A stretch of DNA of 64,000 nt from Streptomyces sp. AC555_RSS877 (GCF_019049245.1 NZ_JAGMUK010000005.1:62001-126000); one strand, 5' to 3'; shown: positions 52,329 through 61,579, numbered from the stretch's first letter. Translations and numbers: made by a program. Notes: generated by a model not told the origin, from the letters alone.

Positions 52329-53507
52329 TTGGCGTCGCACCGCAAGTCGCGTCCTTCGGGCACGCGCGTAGCAGGCATACGGACCCCCGCCCTCGCCACG
52401 GCCGCCCTCACCTCCGTGGCCCTGCTGTCCCAGACGGCCAACGCCGCCCCGTCGGCCGACGACAAACCGAGCCTCGAAGAGGTCGAGAAGAAGGTCGACG
52501 ACCTGTACCGGCAGGCCGAGTCGGCGACCGACAAGTACAACGCGGCCGAGGAGAAGACCGCCAAGCAGCGCAAGCGCGTCGACACCCTCCTCGACGACGT
52601 CGCCAAGCGCACGCAGAGCCTCAACGAGGCGCGGGAGGAACTCGGTTCCTTTGCCGCCGCCCAGTACCGCAGCGGCGCCTCCACGCCCGACACGGCGACC
52701 TTCCTGCTCGCGGACTCCCCGCAGGACTACTTCGACCAGACCCAGTTGATGGGCCGGCTGACCAATCGCCAGAAGGGCGCGGTCGACGACTACGTCACCG
52801 AGCAGTCCGCGACGATGAAGAAGCGCCAGGAGGCCACCGAGAGCCTTCGGACGCTCACCGAGTCGCAGGGCGAACTGAAGACCTCCAAGGCCACCGTCCA
52901 GAAGAAGCTCGCCGAAGCCCGCGCGCTGCTGTCCCAGCTGACCGCCGAGGAGAAGGCACGGCTCGCGGCGATCGAGCAGAAGAAGCAGCAGGAGGCCGCG
53001 GCCAAGGCGGCGGAGCTGGCGCGGCAGCAGGCGGCGGAGCAGAAGGCCCGGGAGGCGGCGGCGGCTCAGCGGGAGGCGAACGGCACCTCGTCGAGCTCGT
53101 CCCCCTCCGCCTCCCCCTCGACCTCCACCGCCACGGACCCCTCGTACGCCACCAAGGCCGAGAAGGCGCTCGCCTTCGCCCGCGCCCAGATCGGCAAGCC
53201 GTACGTCTGGGGCGCCACGGGCCCGGAGTCCTACGATTGCTCCGGCCTCACCCAGGCCGCCTGGAAGGCCGCCGACGTCGACATCCCGCGCGTCACCTAC
53301 GACCAGGTCAACGCCGGCACCACGGTCTCCCTCTCCGCCGCCCAGCCCGGTGACCTGGTCTTCTTCTACGACGACGTCACCCATGTCGGCCTCTACATCG
53401 GCAACGGCATGATGATCCACGCCCCGAAGCCGGGCACGTACGTCCGCGAGGAGTCGATCTTCTACGACGGCGAGTCGTCCATCCACAGCGTGGTACGGCC
53501 GGCCTGA
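52329..53507 (+). CDS. NlpC/P60 peptidoglycan hydrolase, riboswitch-controlled
   Basis: A 392-aa secreted D,L-endopeptidase. It has a signal peptide (TPALATAALTSVALLSQTAN, then AA), a long coiled coil at about residues 50-260 (EEVEKKVDDLYRQAESATDK; EKARLAAIEQKKQQEAAAKA), a Ser-rich linker, and an NlpC/P60 domain at about 275-392 with catalytic Cys in YDCSGLTQAAW, His in THVGLYIGNG and a third polar residue in MMIHAP. The start is TTG 52329 behind GGAAGGAG. The coiled coil resembles RipA/FtsX-activated hydrolases. Regulated by the c-di-AMP riboswitch upstream. Confidence 0.92.
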   Translation: MASHRKSRPSGTRVAGIRTPALATAALTSVALLSQTANAAPSADDKPSLEEVEKKVDDLYRQAESATDKYNAAEEKTAKQRKRVDTLLDDVAKRTQSLNEAREELGSFAAAQYRSGASTPDTATFLLADSPQDYFDQTQLMGRLTNRQKGAVDDYVTEQSATMKKRQEATESLRTLTESQGELKTSKATVQKKLAEARALLSQLTAEEKARLAAIEQKKQQEAAAKAAELARQQAAEQKAREAAAAQREANGTSSSSSPSASPSTSTATDPSYATKAEKALAFARAQIGKPYVWGATGPESYDCSGLTQAAWKAADVDIPRVTYDQVNAGTTVSLSAAQPGDLVFFYDDVTHVGLYIGNGMMIHAPKPGTYVREESIFYDGESSIHSVVRPA

Positions 53508-53521
53508 CAGGACGCTCCGGG

Positions 53522-53547
53522 GGGCCGGCGGCCTATGCCGCCGGCCC
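53522..53547. terminator. Bidirectional hairpin terminator
   Basis: GGGCCGGCGGC (53522-53532) and GCCGCCGGCCC (53537-53547) with loop CTAT form an 11-bp perfect stem between the NlpC/P60 stop and the convergent membrane-protein stop at 53557. Confidence 0.85.
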
Positions 53548-53556
53548 GGGCCGAGG

Positions 53557-53910
53557 TCACGTCCACAGCACCGCGATGAAGATGTTCGCCGTCGTCAGCA
53601 GACCCACCAGCCCGAACAGCCCCTTCTCCACCTTCTCGTCGTCCCGCTTCACGTAGACGAGCCCGAGGATCACGATCAGCAGGGCCAGCTTCACGCCGAT
53701 CTTGATGTTGTTGACGGGCTGGTCGTCGGCCTGGTTGAGGCCGACCAGGATGACGCCGGTGACCAGCATCGTCAGCGCGCCGTGCAGCATCGCCGGGACG
53801 AAGCGGGCGGTGCCCTGCCCCATCGCCTTCATCTGCGTGAGGAAGCCGCCGAGCAGCGAGGCGATGCCGATGATGTGCAGGCCGACGAAGAGATGGATGA
53901 GTACGTCCAT
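53557..53910 (-). CDS. Small four-helix integral membrane protein
   Basis: A 117-aa protein of about four membrane helices (LFVGLHIIGIASLLGGFLTQ; MLHGALTMLVTGVILVGL; KLALLIVILGLVYV; LFGLVGLLTTANIFIAVLW). It is conserved in actinobacteria near pcrA-type loci as far as I recall, but no function is known to me. Normal membrane composition and clear codon bias support it. It stands alone, with a terminator after it and a 479-base gap before it. Confidence 0.82.
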   Translation of the reverse strand: MDVLIHLFVGLHIIGIASLLGGFLTQMKAMGQGTARFVPAMLHGALTMLVTGVILVGLNQADDQPVNNIKIGVKLALLIVILGLVYVKRDDEKVEKGLFGLVGLLTTANIFIAVLWT

Positions 53911-54389
53911 GAGGCCGGAGCCTAATCAGGCCCTCGGGCGCCCTCCGACACCGCCCCATCCCAACCACCTCTCCCGACCCTGCCTCGCCTCGGCAGATCT
54001 TGCATATATGCGACCCATAGCACCCGATCGCCCTCACTGGTCCGAATTCGGCACATCGGTCATCGCTCTGCGTGAAGTCGACGGGGCCGACCGCGGATCA
54101 CGGTCACATACGGTCACCCGGTGGTCAGCTCGGAGAACTTCCGCACATCGCGTTACCCCGCCGTCACGGTCAGGTTTAGCGTCCTCCCTCAGGTGACCGG
54201 CTCCCCACCGCCGCCCGGACCAGGGGCGGCAGTCGGCCACCACCGCCGAGAAGGTCCGGCGGCGGTCCGCTCCCCCTGTGCGGGTCGTCGCCGGACGCGT
54301 GACCGCTCGGGTGGCCGTACGTCCGCTCCGCTTGGCGTTCGTACGGACAAGGCGGTCGTACGAGTCGTACGGAAGGACGTGCAGTCCAC
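53911..54389. promoter_or_regulatory. 479-base gap upstream of the second NlpC/P60 gene
   Basis: No credible gene is seen. Features are a 10-base palindrome GCATATATGC (54002-54011) and the direct repeat GGTCAC at 54102 and 54112. No ydaO-type riboswitch signature is found, unlike the first NlpC/P60 gene. The promoters of both flanking genes must be here. Confidence 0.5.
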
Positions 54390-55454
54390 GTGGCAGCGCA
54401 CCGCAAGCCCCGGCAACGCTCGGCCGGCGGCACAAAGGCCCGGACGGCGGCGACGATCGCCCTCGCGGGCGCGGCGACCGCGACCGGCTTCGACGGGACC
54501 GGACACGCCGAGCCTCAGCTCACGCCGGCGCAGGTCAAGGCGAAGGTGGACAAGCTGTACCAGGAGGCGGAGGTCGCCACCGAGAAGTACAACGGCGCGA
54601 AGGAGAAGGCGGAGGCGGCCGAGTCGCGGCTGTCGAACCTGCGGGACGAGGCGGCGCGCAGGACGGAAACCCTCAATTCGTCCCGGGACGCGCTGGGTTC
54701 CATGGCCGCCGCCCAGTACCGCGACGGTGGCCTCGACCCCGCCCTGCAGCTCGCCCTCTCCGACGACCCCGACCAGTACCTGGACGGCGCCGAGTTCGCC
54801 GAACGGGCCGGAAACCGCCAGGCCTCGTCGGTAGCGCGCGTACGCGAACAACTGCGGGAGCTCGAGCAGCTGCGCGGCGCCGCCCACATCGAGCTCGCCT
54901 CACTGCAGTCCCGCCAGGCGGAGCTGAAACGCCACAAGAAGACGATCAACGGCAAGCTGGGCACCGCCCGACAGCTGCTGTCCCAGCTGCCCAAGGAGCA
55001 GCGCGCAGGGCTCGGCGAGGGGGACGCGGCCCGCGCCTCCCGCTCGTCGACAACCGCCCGGGACGGCCTGACGGCCCCAGGCTCAGCCACCGCTCAGGCC
55101 CCCAACTCCCGCGCCGCGGCCGCCGTCTCGTACGCCTACTCCAAGCTCGGCAGCCCCTACGTCTGGGGCGCGACCGGCCCGGACGCCTTCGACTGCTCGG
55201 GCCTCATGCAAGCCGCGTACCGATCCGCCGGCATCTCCCTCCCCCGCACCACCTACGCCCAGATCGACACCGGCACCCGCGTCTCCCGCTCCGAACTACT
55301 CCCCGGCGACCTGGTGTTCTTCTACTCCGCCATCAGTCACGTCGGCATGTACATCGGCGACGGGCAAATGGTCCACGCGCCCAACCCGTCGGCGCCGGTG
55401 CGGATCGCTCCGATCAGCGAGATGCCGTTTGCGGGGGCTACTCGGGTGGTGTGA
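54390..55454 (+). CDS. NlpC/P60 peptidoglycan hydrolase, second copy
   Basis: A 354-aa secreted endopeptidase with the same layout as the gene at 52329: signal peptide (ATIALAGAATATGFDGTGHA), coiled coil at about residues 40-210 (KVDKLYQEAEVATEKYNGAK), linker, and NlpC/P60 domain at about 235-354 with FDCSGLMQAAYRSAG (Cys), ISHVGMYIGDG (His) and QMVHAP. The start is GTG 54390 behind GGAAGGA. It is the more divergent duplicate, without the riboswitch leader, so its regulation must differ. Confidence 0.92.
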   Translation: MAAHRKPRQRSAGGTKARTAATIALAGAATATGFDGTGHAEPQLTPAQVKAKVDKLYQEAEVATEKYNGAKEKAEAAESRLSNLRDEAARRTETLNSSRDALGSMAAAQYRDGGLDPALQLALSDDPDQYLDGAEFAERAGNRQASSVARVREQLRELEQLRGAAHIELASLQSRQAELKRHKKTINGKLGTARQLLSQLPKEQRAGLGEGDAARASRSSTTARDGLTAPGSATAQAPNSRAAAAVSYAYSKLGSPYVWGATGPDAFDCSGLMQAAYRSAGISLPRTTYAQIDTGTRVSRSELLPGDLVFFYSAISHVGMYIGDGQMVHAPNPSAPVRIAPISEMPFAGATRVV

Positions 55455-55548
55455 GCGACCGGCGATCGAAATCGCCTTTCCGGCTCCCCCTCTTCGGCCC
55501 GGGAGGGTGGCGGTGGGCAGCTCGGGCGCGCTCACGGCAAAGCGGGCG

Positions 55549-56271
55549 CTACACCAGCCTCCGTGCCGTCGCCCACCGGGTCAGCTCATGTCGGTTGGAG
55601 AGCTGCAGCTTCCGCAGCACCGCCGACACATGGGACTCCACCGTCTTCACGGAGATGAAGAGCTGCTTGGCGATCTCCTTGTACGCGTACCCGCGCGCGA
55701 TCAGCCGCAGCACCTCCCGCTCGCGCTGGGTGAGGCGGTCGAGGTCCTCGTCGACCGGGGGTGCGTCCGTGGAGGCGAAGGCGTCCAGGACGAAGCCGGC
55801 GAGCCTCGGGGAGAAGACCGCGTCGCCTTCCTGGACTCGGAAGATGGAGTTGATCAGGTCGGCGCCTGTGATCGTCTTCGTGACGTAGCCCCGCGCGCCG
55901 CCGCGGATCACGCCGATCACGTCCTCCGCCGCGTCCGACACGGACAGGGCGAGGAAACGCACCGGCTGCTCGGCGTCGGACATCAAGGGGGCGCAGCGGC
56001 GCAGGACTTCGACGCCGCCGCCGCCCGGCAGGTGGACGTCGAGGAGGACGACCTCGGGGCGGGTCGCGGTGATGACGGTGACCGCCTGGTCGACGTCCGC
56101 GGCCTCGCCGACGACCTCCACGCCGGTCTGCTCGGTCTGGCCGATCTCGGCCTGGACGCCCGTACGGAACATGCGGTGGTCGTCGACGAGGACCACGCGT
56201 ACGTGGCGCCCGCCCGTGCCTCCGGCCGTCGTCTCCATGGGCTCCGCGTTCCCCTCGGTCGGGTCGCTCAT
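55549..56271 (-). CDS. LuxR-type response regulator of the PspC kinase
   Basis: A 240-aa regulator. The receiver domain (about residues 22-140) has VRVVLVDDHRMFRTGVQAEI, the phosphoacceptor Asp in EVVLLDVHLPGGGG and KTITGAD with the conserved Lys. The LuxR-type HTH at the C-terminus is RLTQREREVLRLIARGYAYK, with VKTVESHVSAVLRKL. ATG 56271 shares one base with the kinase stop, and GTG 56274 is also possible; both have GGAG upstream. It acts downstream of the PspC histidine kinase, as EsrR does in Corynebacterium. Confidence 0.93.
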   Translation of the reverse strand: MSDPTEGNAEPMETTAGGTGGRHVRVVLVDDHRMFRTGVQAEIGQTEQTGVEVVGEAADVDQAVTVITATRPEVVLLDVHLPGGGGVEVLRRCAPLMSDAEQPVRFLALSVSDAAEDVIGVIRGGARGYVTKTITGADLINSIFRVQEGDAVFSPRLAGFVLDAFASTDAPPVDEDLDRLTQREREVLRLIARGYAYKEIAKQLFISVKTVESHVSAVLRKLQLSNRHELTRWATARRLV

Positions 56272-57560
56272 CACGTCTTCTCCGCCCTCTCCATCTCCAG
56301 TTCGACCTCCGTGCCGCCGTCCGGCACCGCGCGCAGTCGCGCCGTGCCGCCGTTGCGCTCCATGCGGCCGATGATCGATTCTCTGACGCCCATGCGGTCG
56401 GCGGGTATCGAGTCGAGGTCGAAGCCGGGGCCGCGGTCCCGGACGGACACGAACACCGTCTTTCCCTCGACTTCGGCGAAGACCTGGACTGCGCCGCCCT
56501 CGCCACCGTACTTGGCGGCGTTCACCATCGCTTCGCGTGCGGCCTGCATCTGTGGCCCGATTTTCTCGTCGAGGGGGCAGTCGCCGACGACGACCACCTC
56601 TATCGGGACGCCGTGCTTGTCCTCGACCTCCGCTGCGTTGTGCCGCACCGCGTCGGCGAGGGTGGTGGGTTCGTCGGCCTCGTCCTTGCCGGTGCCCTCG
56701 GGCTTGTAGAGCCAGGTGCGCAGGTCGCGCTCCTGGGCGCGGGCGAGGCGGCGCACCTCGCTCGCGTTCTCCGCGTTGCGCTGGATCAGGGTCAGGGTGT
56801 GCAGCACCGAGTCGTGGACGTGGGCGGCGACCTCGGCACGCTCCTGGGCGCGGATGCGCATCAGGCGCTCCTCGGAGAGGTCCTGGGTCATGCGCACCAG
56901 ATAGGGACCGGCCAGGAGAGTTATGCCGACGAGGACCGCGAGGGCCGCCTGCAGGACCGAGCCGAGATGGGCGGCGGAACCCTGCAGGACGAAGATGCCG
57001 GAGACTCCCGCGGTGACCAGCAGGACGCCGGCCACGCCACGCAGCAGGGTGAGTGTGCGCCTGCGGCGGCCGGCCTCGACCCAGCGGGCCCGGCGGGCGT
57101 TGTCCGCCTGGCGCCAGACGAGGGCGACGCCCGCGCCGACGAGGACGACCGGCCAGAGGTAGGCCTTGGCGCCGCTGCCGAGGTTCACGTTGCCAACGAA
57201 GACCATGGCCACGACGACCATGAGGAGCAGGGCGACGATCTGGCCCTTGTCCGGCCGGCGCGTGACGAGTCTGCGGCGGCCGTCCGCCGAGGTCTCGGTG
57301 GCGACGAGGGACGGGGGCCTCTGACCGCCGACGCCACCGACGCCGAGCGGTACGAAGAACCAGAACGCGGCATACAACAGGGCGCCGAGGCCGTCGGCCA
57401 TGAACAGGCCGACGAAGACGAGCCGCACCCAGATCACCGGCAGACCGAGATGTCCGGCGAGCCCCCGCGCCACGCCACCGAGCCAGCGTCCGTCGCTGCT
57501 GCGGTAGAGCTTGCGCGGAGGCCGCGGTTCGACGAGTGGCGCTGCTGCGGCTTCCGGCAT
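56271..57560 (-). CDS. PspC-domain sensor histidine kinase (EsrS-like)
   Basis: A 429-aa membrane sensor kinase. The N-terminus has a PspC domain (RKLYRSSDGRWLGGVARGLA, residues about 20-80) with the typical helix IWVRLVFVGLFMADGLGALL. Further membrane helices follow (about 100-210). The HisKA_3 box has the phospho-His in ERAEVAAHVHDSVLHTLTLI (about residue 247). The HATPase has MVNAAKYGGEG, VRDRGPGFD and an end like other NarL-type kinases. The start ATG 57560 (MPEAAAAPLVEP) is preferred to 57596. It is overlapped with its response regulator and divergent from a PspC protein. Confidence 0.92.
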   Translation of the reverse strand: MPEAAAAPLVEPRPPRKLYRSSDGRWLGGVARGLAGHLGLPVIWVRLVFVGLFMADGLGALLYAAFWFFVPLGVGGVGGQRPPSLVATETSADGRRRLVTRRPDKGQIVALLLMVVVAMVFVGNVNLGSGAKAYLWPVVLVGAGVALVWRQADNARRARWVEAGRRRRTLTLLRGVAGVLLVTAGVSGIFVLQGSAAHLGSVLQAALAVLVGITLLAGPYLVRMTQDLSEERLMRIRAQERAEVAAHVHDSVLHTLTLIQRNAENASEVRRLARAQERDLRTWLYKPEGTGKDEADEPTTLADAVRHNAAEVEDKHGVPIEVVVVGDCPLDEKIGPQMQAAREAMVNAAKYGGEGGAVQVFAEVEGKTVFVSVRDRGPGFDLDSIPADRMGVRESIIGRMERNGGTARLRAVPDGGTEVELEMERAEKT

Positions 57561-57701
57561 GCCACCGATGTTCACACGGCGCGAGGGCCGGGGCATCAGG
57601 GTTGTGCCCCGAGACTCCCCTGATCTTCGGCGGGCGGGCCCGTCGAACGCTTCCCCGGCGCCGGCTCAGGGCAGATATCAGGGTCCGGCCAGGGTCGTAC
57701 C

Positions 57702-57728
57702 GACTGCCGCGGCGGCGGTGCGGCAGTC
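57702..57728. promoter_or_regulatory. Inverted repeat near the start of the PspC gene
   Basis: GACTGCCGC (57702-57710) and GCGGCAGTC (57720-57728), a perfect 9-bp repeat with a 9-base spacer, end 11 bases before ATG 57740. A second inverted repeat (ATCAGGG at 57595-57601 and CCCTGAT at 57618-57624) lies on the kinase side. One or both may be the target of the response regulator. Confidence 0.6.
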
Positions 57729-57739
57729 ACCATGGACCC

Positions 57740-59230
57740 ATGACCGATCACGAGCACGCCGCGACGGGTCCGGGACCCGGCTCCGGCCCGCGCCCCCTGC
57801 CGGGCGCCGGGCCGCAGGATGCCGTGCCCGCCGCGGATGCCGCACCCGCGGCGGGGCCGGATCCGCACGCGGACGCCCCGGCCGGCTCCGGCGAGGCCTC
57901 GCGCGCGCATGTGCGGGCGCAGGAGGAAACAGAGGCTTCCGCGGCCGGGCTGCCCCACAAGTTCCGGCGCGACCGGCCGCACAAGCTGCTGGCCGGCGTG
58001 TGTGCGGGATTGGGGCGGCAGTGCGACATGGATCCGGTGATCTTCCGGATCACCCTCGCGGTGCTCTCCGCGACGGGCGGCATAGGCCTCCTCTTCTACG
58101 GCTTCGCATGGCTCTTCGTCCCGTACGACGACGAGGACGAGAACGAGGTGCGCAAGCTGCTGACCGGCCGCGTGGACGGCCAGGCGCTGACGGCCGTGCT
58201 GTTCGCCCTGGTCGGTTGCGGGGTGTTCCTGACGCTGCTGAACAACGGCGGGGTGCTGACCTTCGCCGTCGTCCTCTCCCTGGTCCTCTCGGGCGCCGGG
58301 TACTGGTCGCGGCAGCGCGGCGCCCCCGACACCGATCCGCTGTCCGCCCAGGCCGTCGCCGACGCTCCGCCGGAGGCCCAGGCGCCGCCGGTGCCCGCCG
58401 CCTACCCGTCCTGGTGGCGCGACCCCATCGTCAAGGACGGCACGCACGTGGGCGGCACGGGCTATCTGTGGGGCCCCGAGGACTCCGGGGACCCCCGGGA
58501 CCGGGACGTGGCGGCGGCCGTCAACATCGGCCTGGGCACCTCCTGGCGCACACGCGTGGACATACGCACCCCGTACACCCCGCCGCCCAAACCGCGCGGC
58601 CCTCGCTGGATCGGCGGCTGGGTGCTCCTGTTCGCCCTGCTCGCGGGCGGCCTCGGCACCCACCTGACGTGGGAGGACCACACCCTCGGCACCAGCCTGC
58701 AGACCGGCCTGGCCTGCGCGCTGATCGTCCTCGGCGTGGGCATAGCGATCAGCTCGTTCCTGGGACGCACGGGGGCGGGGTCGGTCTTCCTGGCGATCGT
58801 CACGGCGGGTCTGCTCGCCGGGGCGGCGGCCCTGCCCGGGGACATCAACACGCACTGGGAGCGCACGACGTGGCGGCCCGCCGCCGTGGCACAGGTCGAG
58901 CAGCAGTACGACCTCGGCACCGGCGTCGGCATCCTGGACCTGAGCCGGCTGGACCTGGCGAAGAGGCAGACGGTGGCCACACAGGCCGACGTGGGCATGG
59001 GGCGGCTGCTGATCATCGTGCCCGCGGACGTGACCGTGAAGGTGAGCATCGACGTGGGAGTGGGCGACATCCAGTTGCCGGGCGACGACGAGCAGGACGT
59101 GGACGTGGCACCGGGCAAGCACAAGGAGGTGACCCTGACACCGGCGGCCGGCGTCAAGGCCACCGGGACACTGGACCTCGATCTCAGGGTCGGCATCGGA
59201 CAGGCGGAGGTGAGCCGTGCTACGTCATGA
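57740..59230 (+). CDS. PspC-domain membrane protein (EsrI-like)
   Basis: A 496-aa protein. Residues 1-72 are Ala/Pro-rich. The PspC domain is at about 75-135 (HKLLAGVCAGLGRQCDMDPV, then RITLAVLSATGG). A middle loop has PYPSWWRDP-like sequence and several membrane helices (GGWVLLFALLAGGLG; ACALIVLGVGIAISSFLG). The C-terminal part (about 400-496) is a beta-rich domain of the LiaF/DUF4097 type (GVGILDLSRLDLAKRQTV; TVKVSIDVGVGDIQLPGDDE). It probably restrains the divergent PspC kinase. No clear ribosome-binding site; an inverted repeat overlaps the upstream region. Confidence 0.9.
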   Translation: MTDHEHAATGPGPGSGPRPLPGAGPQDAVPAADAAPAAGPDPHADAPAGSGEASRAHVRAQEETEASAAGLPHKFRRDRPHKLLAGVCAGLGRQCDMDPVIFRITLAVLSATGGIGLLFYGFAWLFVPYDDEDENEVRKLLTGRVDGQALTAVLFALVGCGVFLTLLNNGGVLTFAVVLSLVLSGAGYWSRQRGAPDTDPLSAQAVADAPPEAQAPPVPAAYPSWWRDPIVKDGTHVGGTGYLWGPEDSGDPRDRDVAAAVNIGLGTSWRTRVDIRTPYTPPPKPRGPRWIGGWVLLFALLAGGLGTHLTWEDHTLGTSLQTGLACALIVLGVGIAISSFLGRTGAGSVFLAIVTAGLLAGAAALPGDINTHWERTTWRPAAVAQVEQQYDLGTGVGILDLSRLDLAKRQTVATQADVGMGRLLIIVPADVTVKVSIDVGVGDIQLPGDDEQDVDVAPGKHKEVTLTPAAGVKATGTLDLDLRVGIGQAEVSRATS

Positions 59231-59459
59231 GTTCCAGCCCGGAAGGCTGGTCGCCGGATTCTTCCTGATCCTCGCGGGCGTCATCTACGCCGGTGACGCG
59301 GGCGGCACCTGGGAGACCCCGTGGTTCGTGGTCATCCCCGTCGTCGCCAGCGGCCTCTGTCTGGCGGGCGCGGTGGGAGTGCTGACCCGGGCCATACGCA
59401 GACGCCGCGCGGTGAGCCGTACGGCCCCTGCCGGGACGCAACCGGTGGAACCGCGCTGA
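59217..59459 (+). CDS. Small two-helix membrane protein coupled to PspC protein
   Basis: An 80-aa protein with two membrane helices (VAGFFLILAGVIYAGDAG and WFVVIPVVASGLCLAGAVGV) and an Arg-rich tail. GTG 59217 lies 14 bases inside the end of the PspC gene, so it is co-translated. It may be a subunit of the same envelope-stress complex, which is an inference from coupling only. Confidence 0.75.
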   Translation: MLRHEFQPGRLVAGFFLILAGVIYAGDAGGTWETPWFVVIPVVASGLCLAGAVGVLTRAIRRRRAVSRTAPAGTQPVEPR

Positions 59460-59552
59460 CGGGGACGGCGCGACAGGAACACCGCCCCGCCGTCAGCGGC
59501 AACCGGCGCCGGCCCCGCACACGCACACCCGCACCCGCACCCGCACCCGCAC

Positions 59553-60083
59553 CTACCGGTAGTCCCCCACTCGCCGTCGTCGCCGTGCCTGTAGGGCCGT
59601 GTCGAGGGAGAGGACGGGGGCGCCGGCGAGGACGAGGGGGATCCAGGCCATCAGGTAGGGGAGGTCGTTGCCGTAGTAGTAGGGGTCGGAGGCCCAGCTG
59701 ACGGTCAGCCACAGGCTGAGTGAGATCAGCGCGCCGCCGAGCGCGGCGAGGCGGGTGAGCAGGCCGATCAGGGTGCCGATGCCGACGGCGAGTTCACCGA
59801 AGGCGATGGCGTAGCCGAACCCGACGGGGTTCTCCAGGGACAGGTCGACCAGGGCCGGGATGGCCGAGGAGTCGCGCACGGTGCGCATCAGGTCGCCGAC
59901 CGAGCCGGAACCGGAGTCCTGCATGAAGGCGCTGTCGGTGAGTTTGTCCAGGCCGGCGTAGATGAAGGTGACGCCGAGGAAGACACGGAGCGGAAGGAGG
60001 GCGTAGCGGCTGGCGGTGTCCCGCCAGTCCGGGCCGCCGTTGGCGTAGGGGGAGTGCCTGTCCGTACGGATGCCGTGAGTCAT
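59553..60083 (-). CDS. DoxX family membrane protein
   Basis: A 176-aa protein with four membrane helices. It shows the DoxX start LPLRVFLGVTFIYAGLDKLT, the AIAFGELAVGIGTLIGLLTR core, and LGGALISLSLWLTVSW. A DPYYYGNDLPY loop lies before the last helix. DoxX proteins are linked to thiol and oxidative-stress homeostasis; the specific role is not clear here. The start at ATG 60083 (MTHGIRTDRH) is supported by length. Confidence 0.88.
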   Translation of the reverse strand: MTHGIRTDRHSPYANGGPDWRDTASRYALLPLRVFLGVTFIYAGLDKLTDSAFMQDSGSGSVGDLMRTVRDSSAIPALVDLSLENPVGFGYAIAFGELAVGIGTLIGLLTRLAALGGALISLSLWLTVSWASDPYYYGNDLPYLMAWIPLVLAGAPVLSLDTALQARRRRRVGDYR

Positions 60084-60246
60084 AGCTGCTAGCCGCCTCT
60101 CGCCCGCCGTGCCGTGACCCCTCAGGTGACGATACGTACGACAGGGAGGTCCCGCTCAATCCCGTCGTGACCGGTTGCGCCCCTGTCGCGACCAGTTTCT
60201 CCGACTTGACCTCGTTCGGCCATGCCCACGACACCGAACGGCCCAT

Positions 60247-60275
60247 GAATAAAAAAGGCCGCTCCCCTGCCACGG
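60247..60275 (-). terminator. Candidate intrinsic terminator with T-run
   Basis: On the minus strand, a short CTGCC/GGCAG hairpin (60268-60279 region) is followed by GGAGCGGCC and TTTTTTATTC (60256-60247). The T-run is rare in this GC-rich DNA. It follows the stop of the gene at 60290. Confidence 0.5.
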
Positions 60276-60289
60276 CAGACCCGCACGGA

Positions 60290-61579
60290 TCAGTCGGTCA
60301 CATCGATCGCGTACCGGTTCGTCTCGACGCCCGCCGCCGTCACCACCTGGACGTCCACTCGGCCGGGCTCCACGTCCGCCGGGACCGGCACGGTCAGTAC
60401 GGCGTCCGTGGGGTTGCTGAAGCCGCCGGTCACCGGGACCAGGGGGACATGCACGTTGACCGGGCCGATGCGGACGACCATCCGGGACAGCCGGTCCGCG
60501 CCCTGCGCTCCCGGCGGCACGAACGCGGCGCCGCGGATCTCGATGTCGTCGCCCGTGCGGATCGGCCCGTCCAGGTCGCCGGCCTCGCGGGCACGGACGA
60601 CGGAGAGGATCACCGGCCGCCCGCCCTCCGCGTACTTCCCGGCGAGGTAGGTCGCGGCGGACACCAGGACCACCACCGCGAGACCCCACGGCAGGTCCGG
60701 CAACTGGTCGGGGCGCCGGGCCAGCCGTACGGCAGCGAACAGGAGGGCCACCGTGTTGATGACGACGTACTGGATGTCGGCGAAGGTGCCCCGGCCCGCG
60801 TCGTCCGTCAGCAGGTCGGCGGCACGCGGCCGGTCCGCCCGTACCTTCTGCAGCCGCTGCCCGAGCACGCGCAGCCCGACCACCCGCCGTACCAGGACGG
60901 CGATCGCGCACACCACGGCCAGGACGGTCACCACGCCGGCGGCACCGGCGAGCTCGAACCCGGAGATCAGCGCCTCGCGCTCGGGGTGTTCGGACGCCGC
61001 CGCCAGGCGGCCCACCAGCACGAGTACGGCGTACGCGACGAACAGCACCCAGCCGATCGCGACCGCCCGTGACGTGGAAAGGCGGTTGTCCTCGCCGATC
61101 AGTGGCGCCAGCGCCCCGCCGCGTGCCCGGTGGAACCACGAGGCCGCGGTCAGCGCGCCGGCCACCACCAGGGCGGCGAGCAGTCCGGCCGTGCGGGCCG
61201 AAGTCCAGCCCGCGCCGATGGCGGTGAGCGCCTGCACCAGCAGGAGCAGCAGGACCAGCGCCCACACCGTGCCCGCCGTACGGCGCCACAGCCGCGCCAG
61301 CCAGGCCTCGCCCTCGGCCCGGCCGCGTTCGGCGACGAGGTCCGCGGACTGGGTCAGTTCCTCCGAGACCCACTGCCGGGAGGCGGAGGCCGAGTGCGCC
61401 ACCGCCGCCGGAAGTCCCTGTCCGGCCGCGAACTCGTCCCGCATCAGCAGGAATTCGGCGACCGCCCTACGGTGTCCCGCACGCGCCCCGTGGGGACAGT
61501 CCCCGCAGGTGCAGCCACCTCCGTGCGCGCTCCCGTGCGCGCCCGAGTCCGCGCTCTGTCTCGCCTCCTGCACCGCCAC
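60290..61579 (-). CDS. Membrane protein with N-terminal CxCxxCPH motif
   Basis: A 429-aa protein of unknown function. Near residue 22 is GGCTCGDCPHG, a possible metal site. About residues 95-330 hold around six membrane helices (VWALVLLLLLVQALTAIG; LLAALVVAGALTAASWF; VAIGWVLFVAYAVLVLVG; VVTVLAVVCAIAVLV). The last 150 residues are a beta-rich extramembrane domain (DDIEIRGAAFVPPGAQGADR; RIGPVNVHVPLVPVTGG). No family was recognised. GTG 61579 follows GGGGAAT; GTG 61573 is also possible. Confidence 0.75.
   Translation of the reverse strand: MAVQEARQSADSGAHGSAHGGGCTCGDCPHGARAGHRRAVAEFLLMRDEFAAGQGLPAAVAHSASASRQWVSEELTQSADLVAERGRAEGEAWLARLWRRTAGTVWALVLLLLLVQALTAIGAGWTSARTAGLLAALVVAGALTAASWFHRARGGALAPLIGEDNRLSTSRAVAIGWVLFVAYAVLVLVGRLAAASEHPEREALISGFELAGAAGVVTVLAVVCAIAVLVRRVVGLRVLGQRLQKVRADRPRAADLLTDDAGRGTFADIQYVVINTVALLFAAVRLARRPDQLPDLPWGLAVVVLVSAATYLAGKYAEGGRPVILSVVRAREAGDLDGPIRTGDDIEIRGAAFVPPGAQGADRLSRMVVRIGPVNVHVPLVPVTGGFSNPTDAVLTVPVPADVEPGRVDVQVVTAAGVETNRYAIDVTD

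Noticed and set aside
54102..54130. GGTCAC repeats before the second NlpC/P60 gene as a PHO box
   Set aside because: The period is 10, not 11, only two copies are clear, and the half-site does not fit the PHO consensus.
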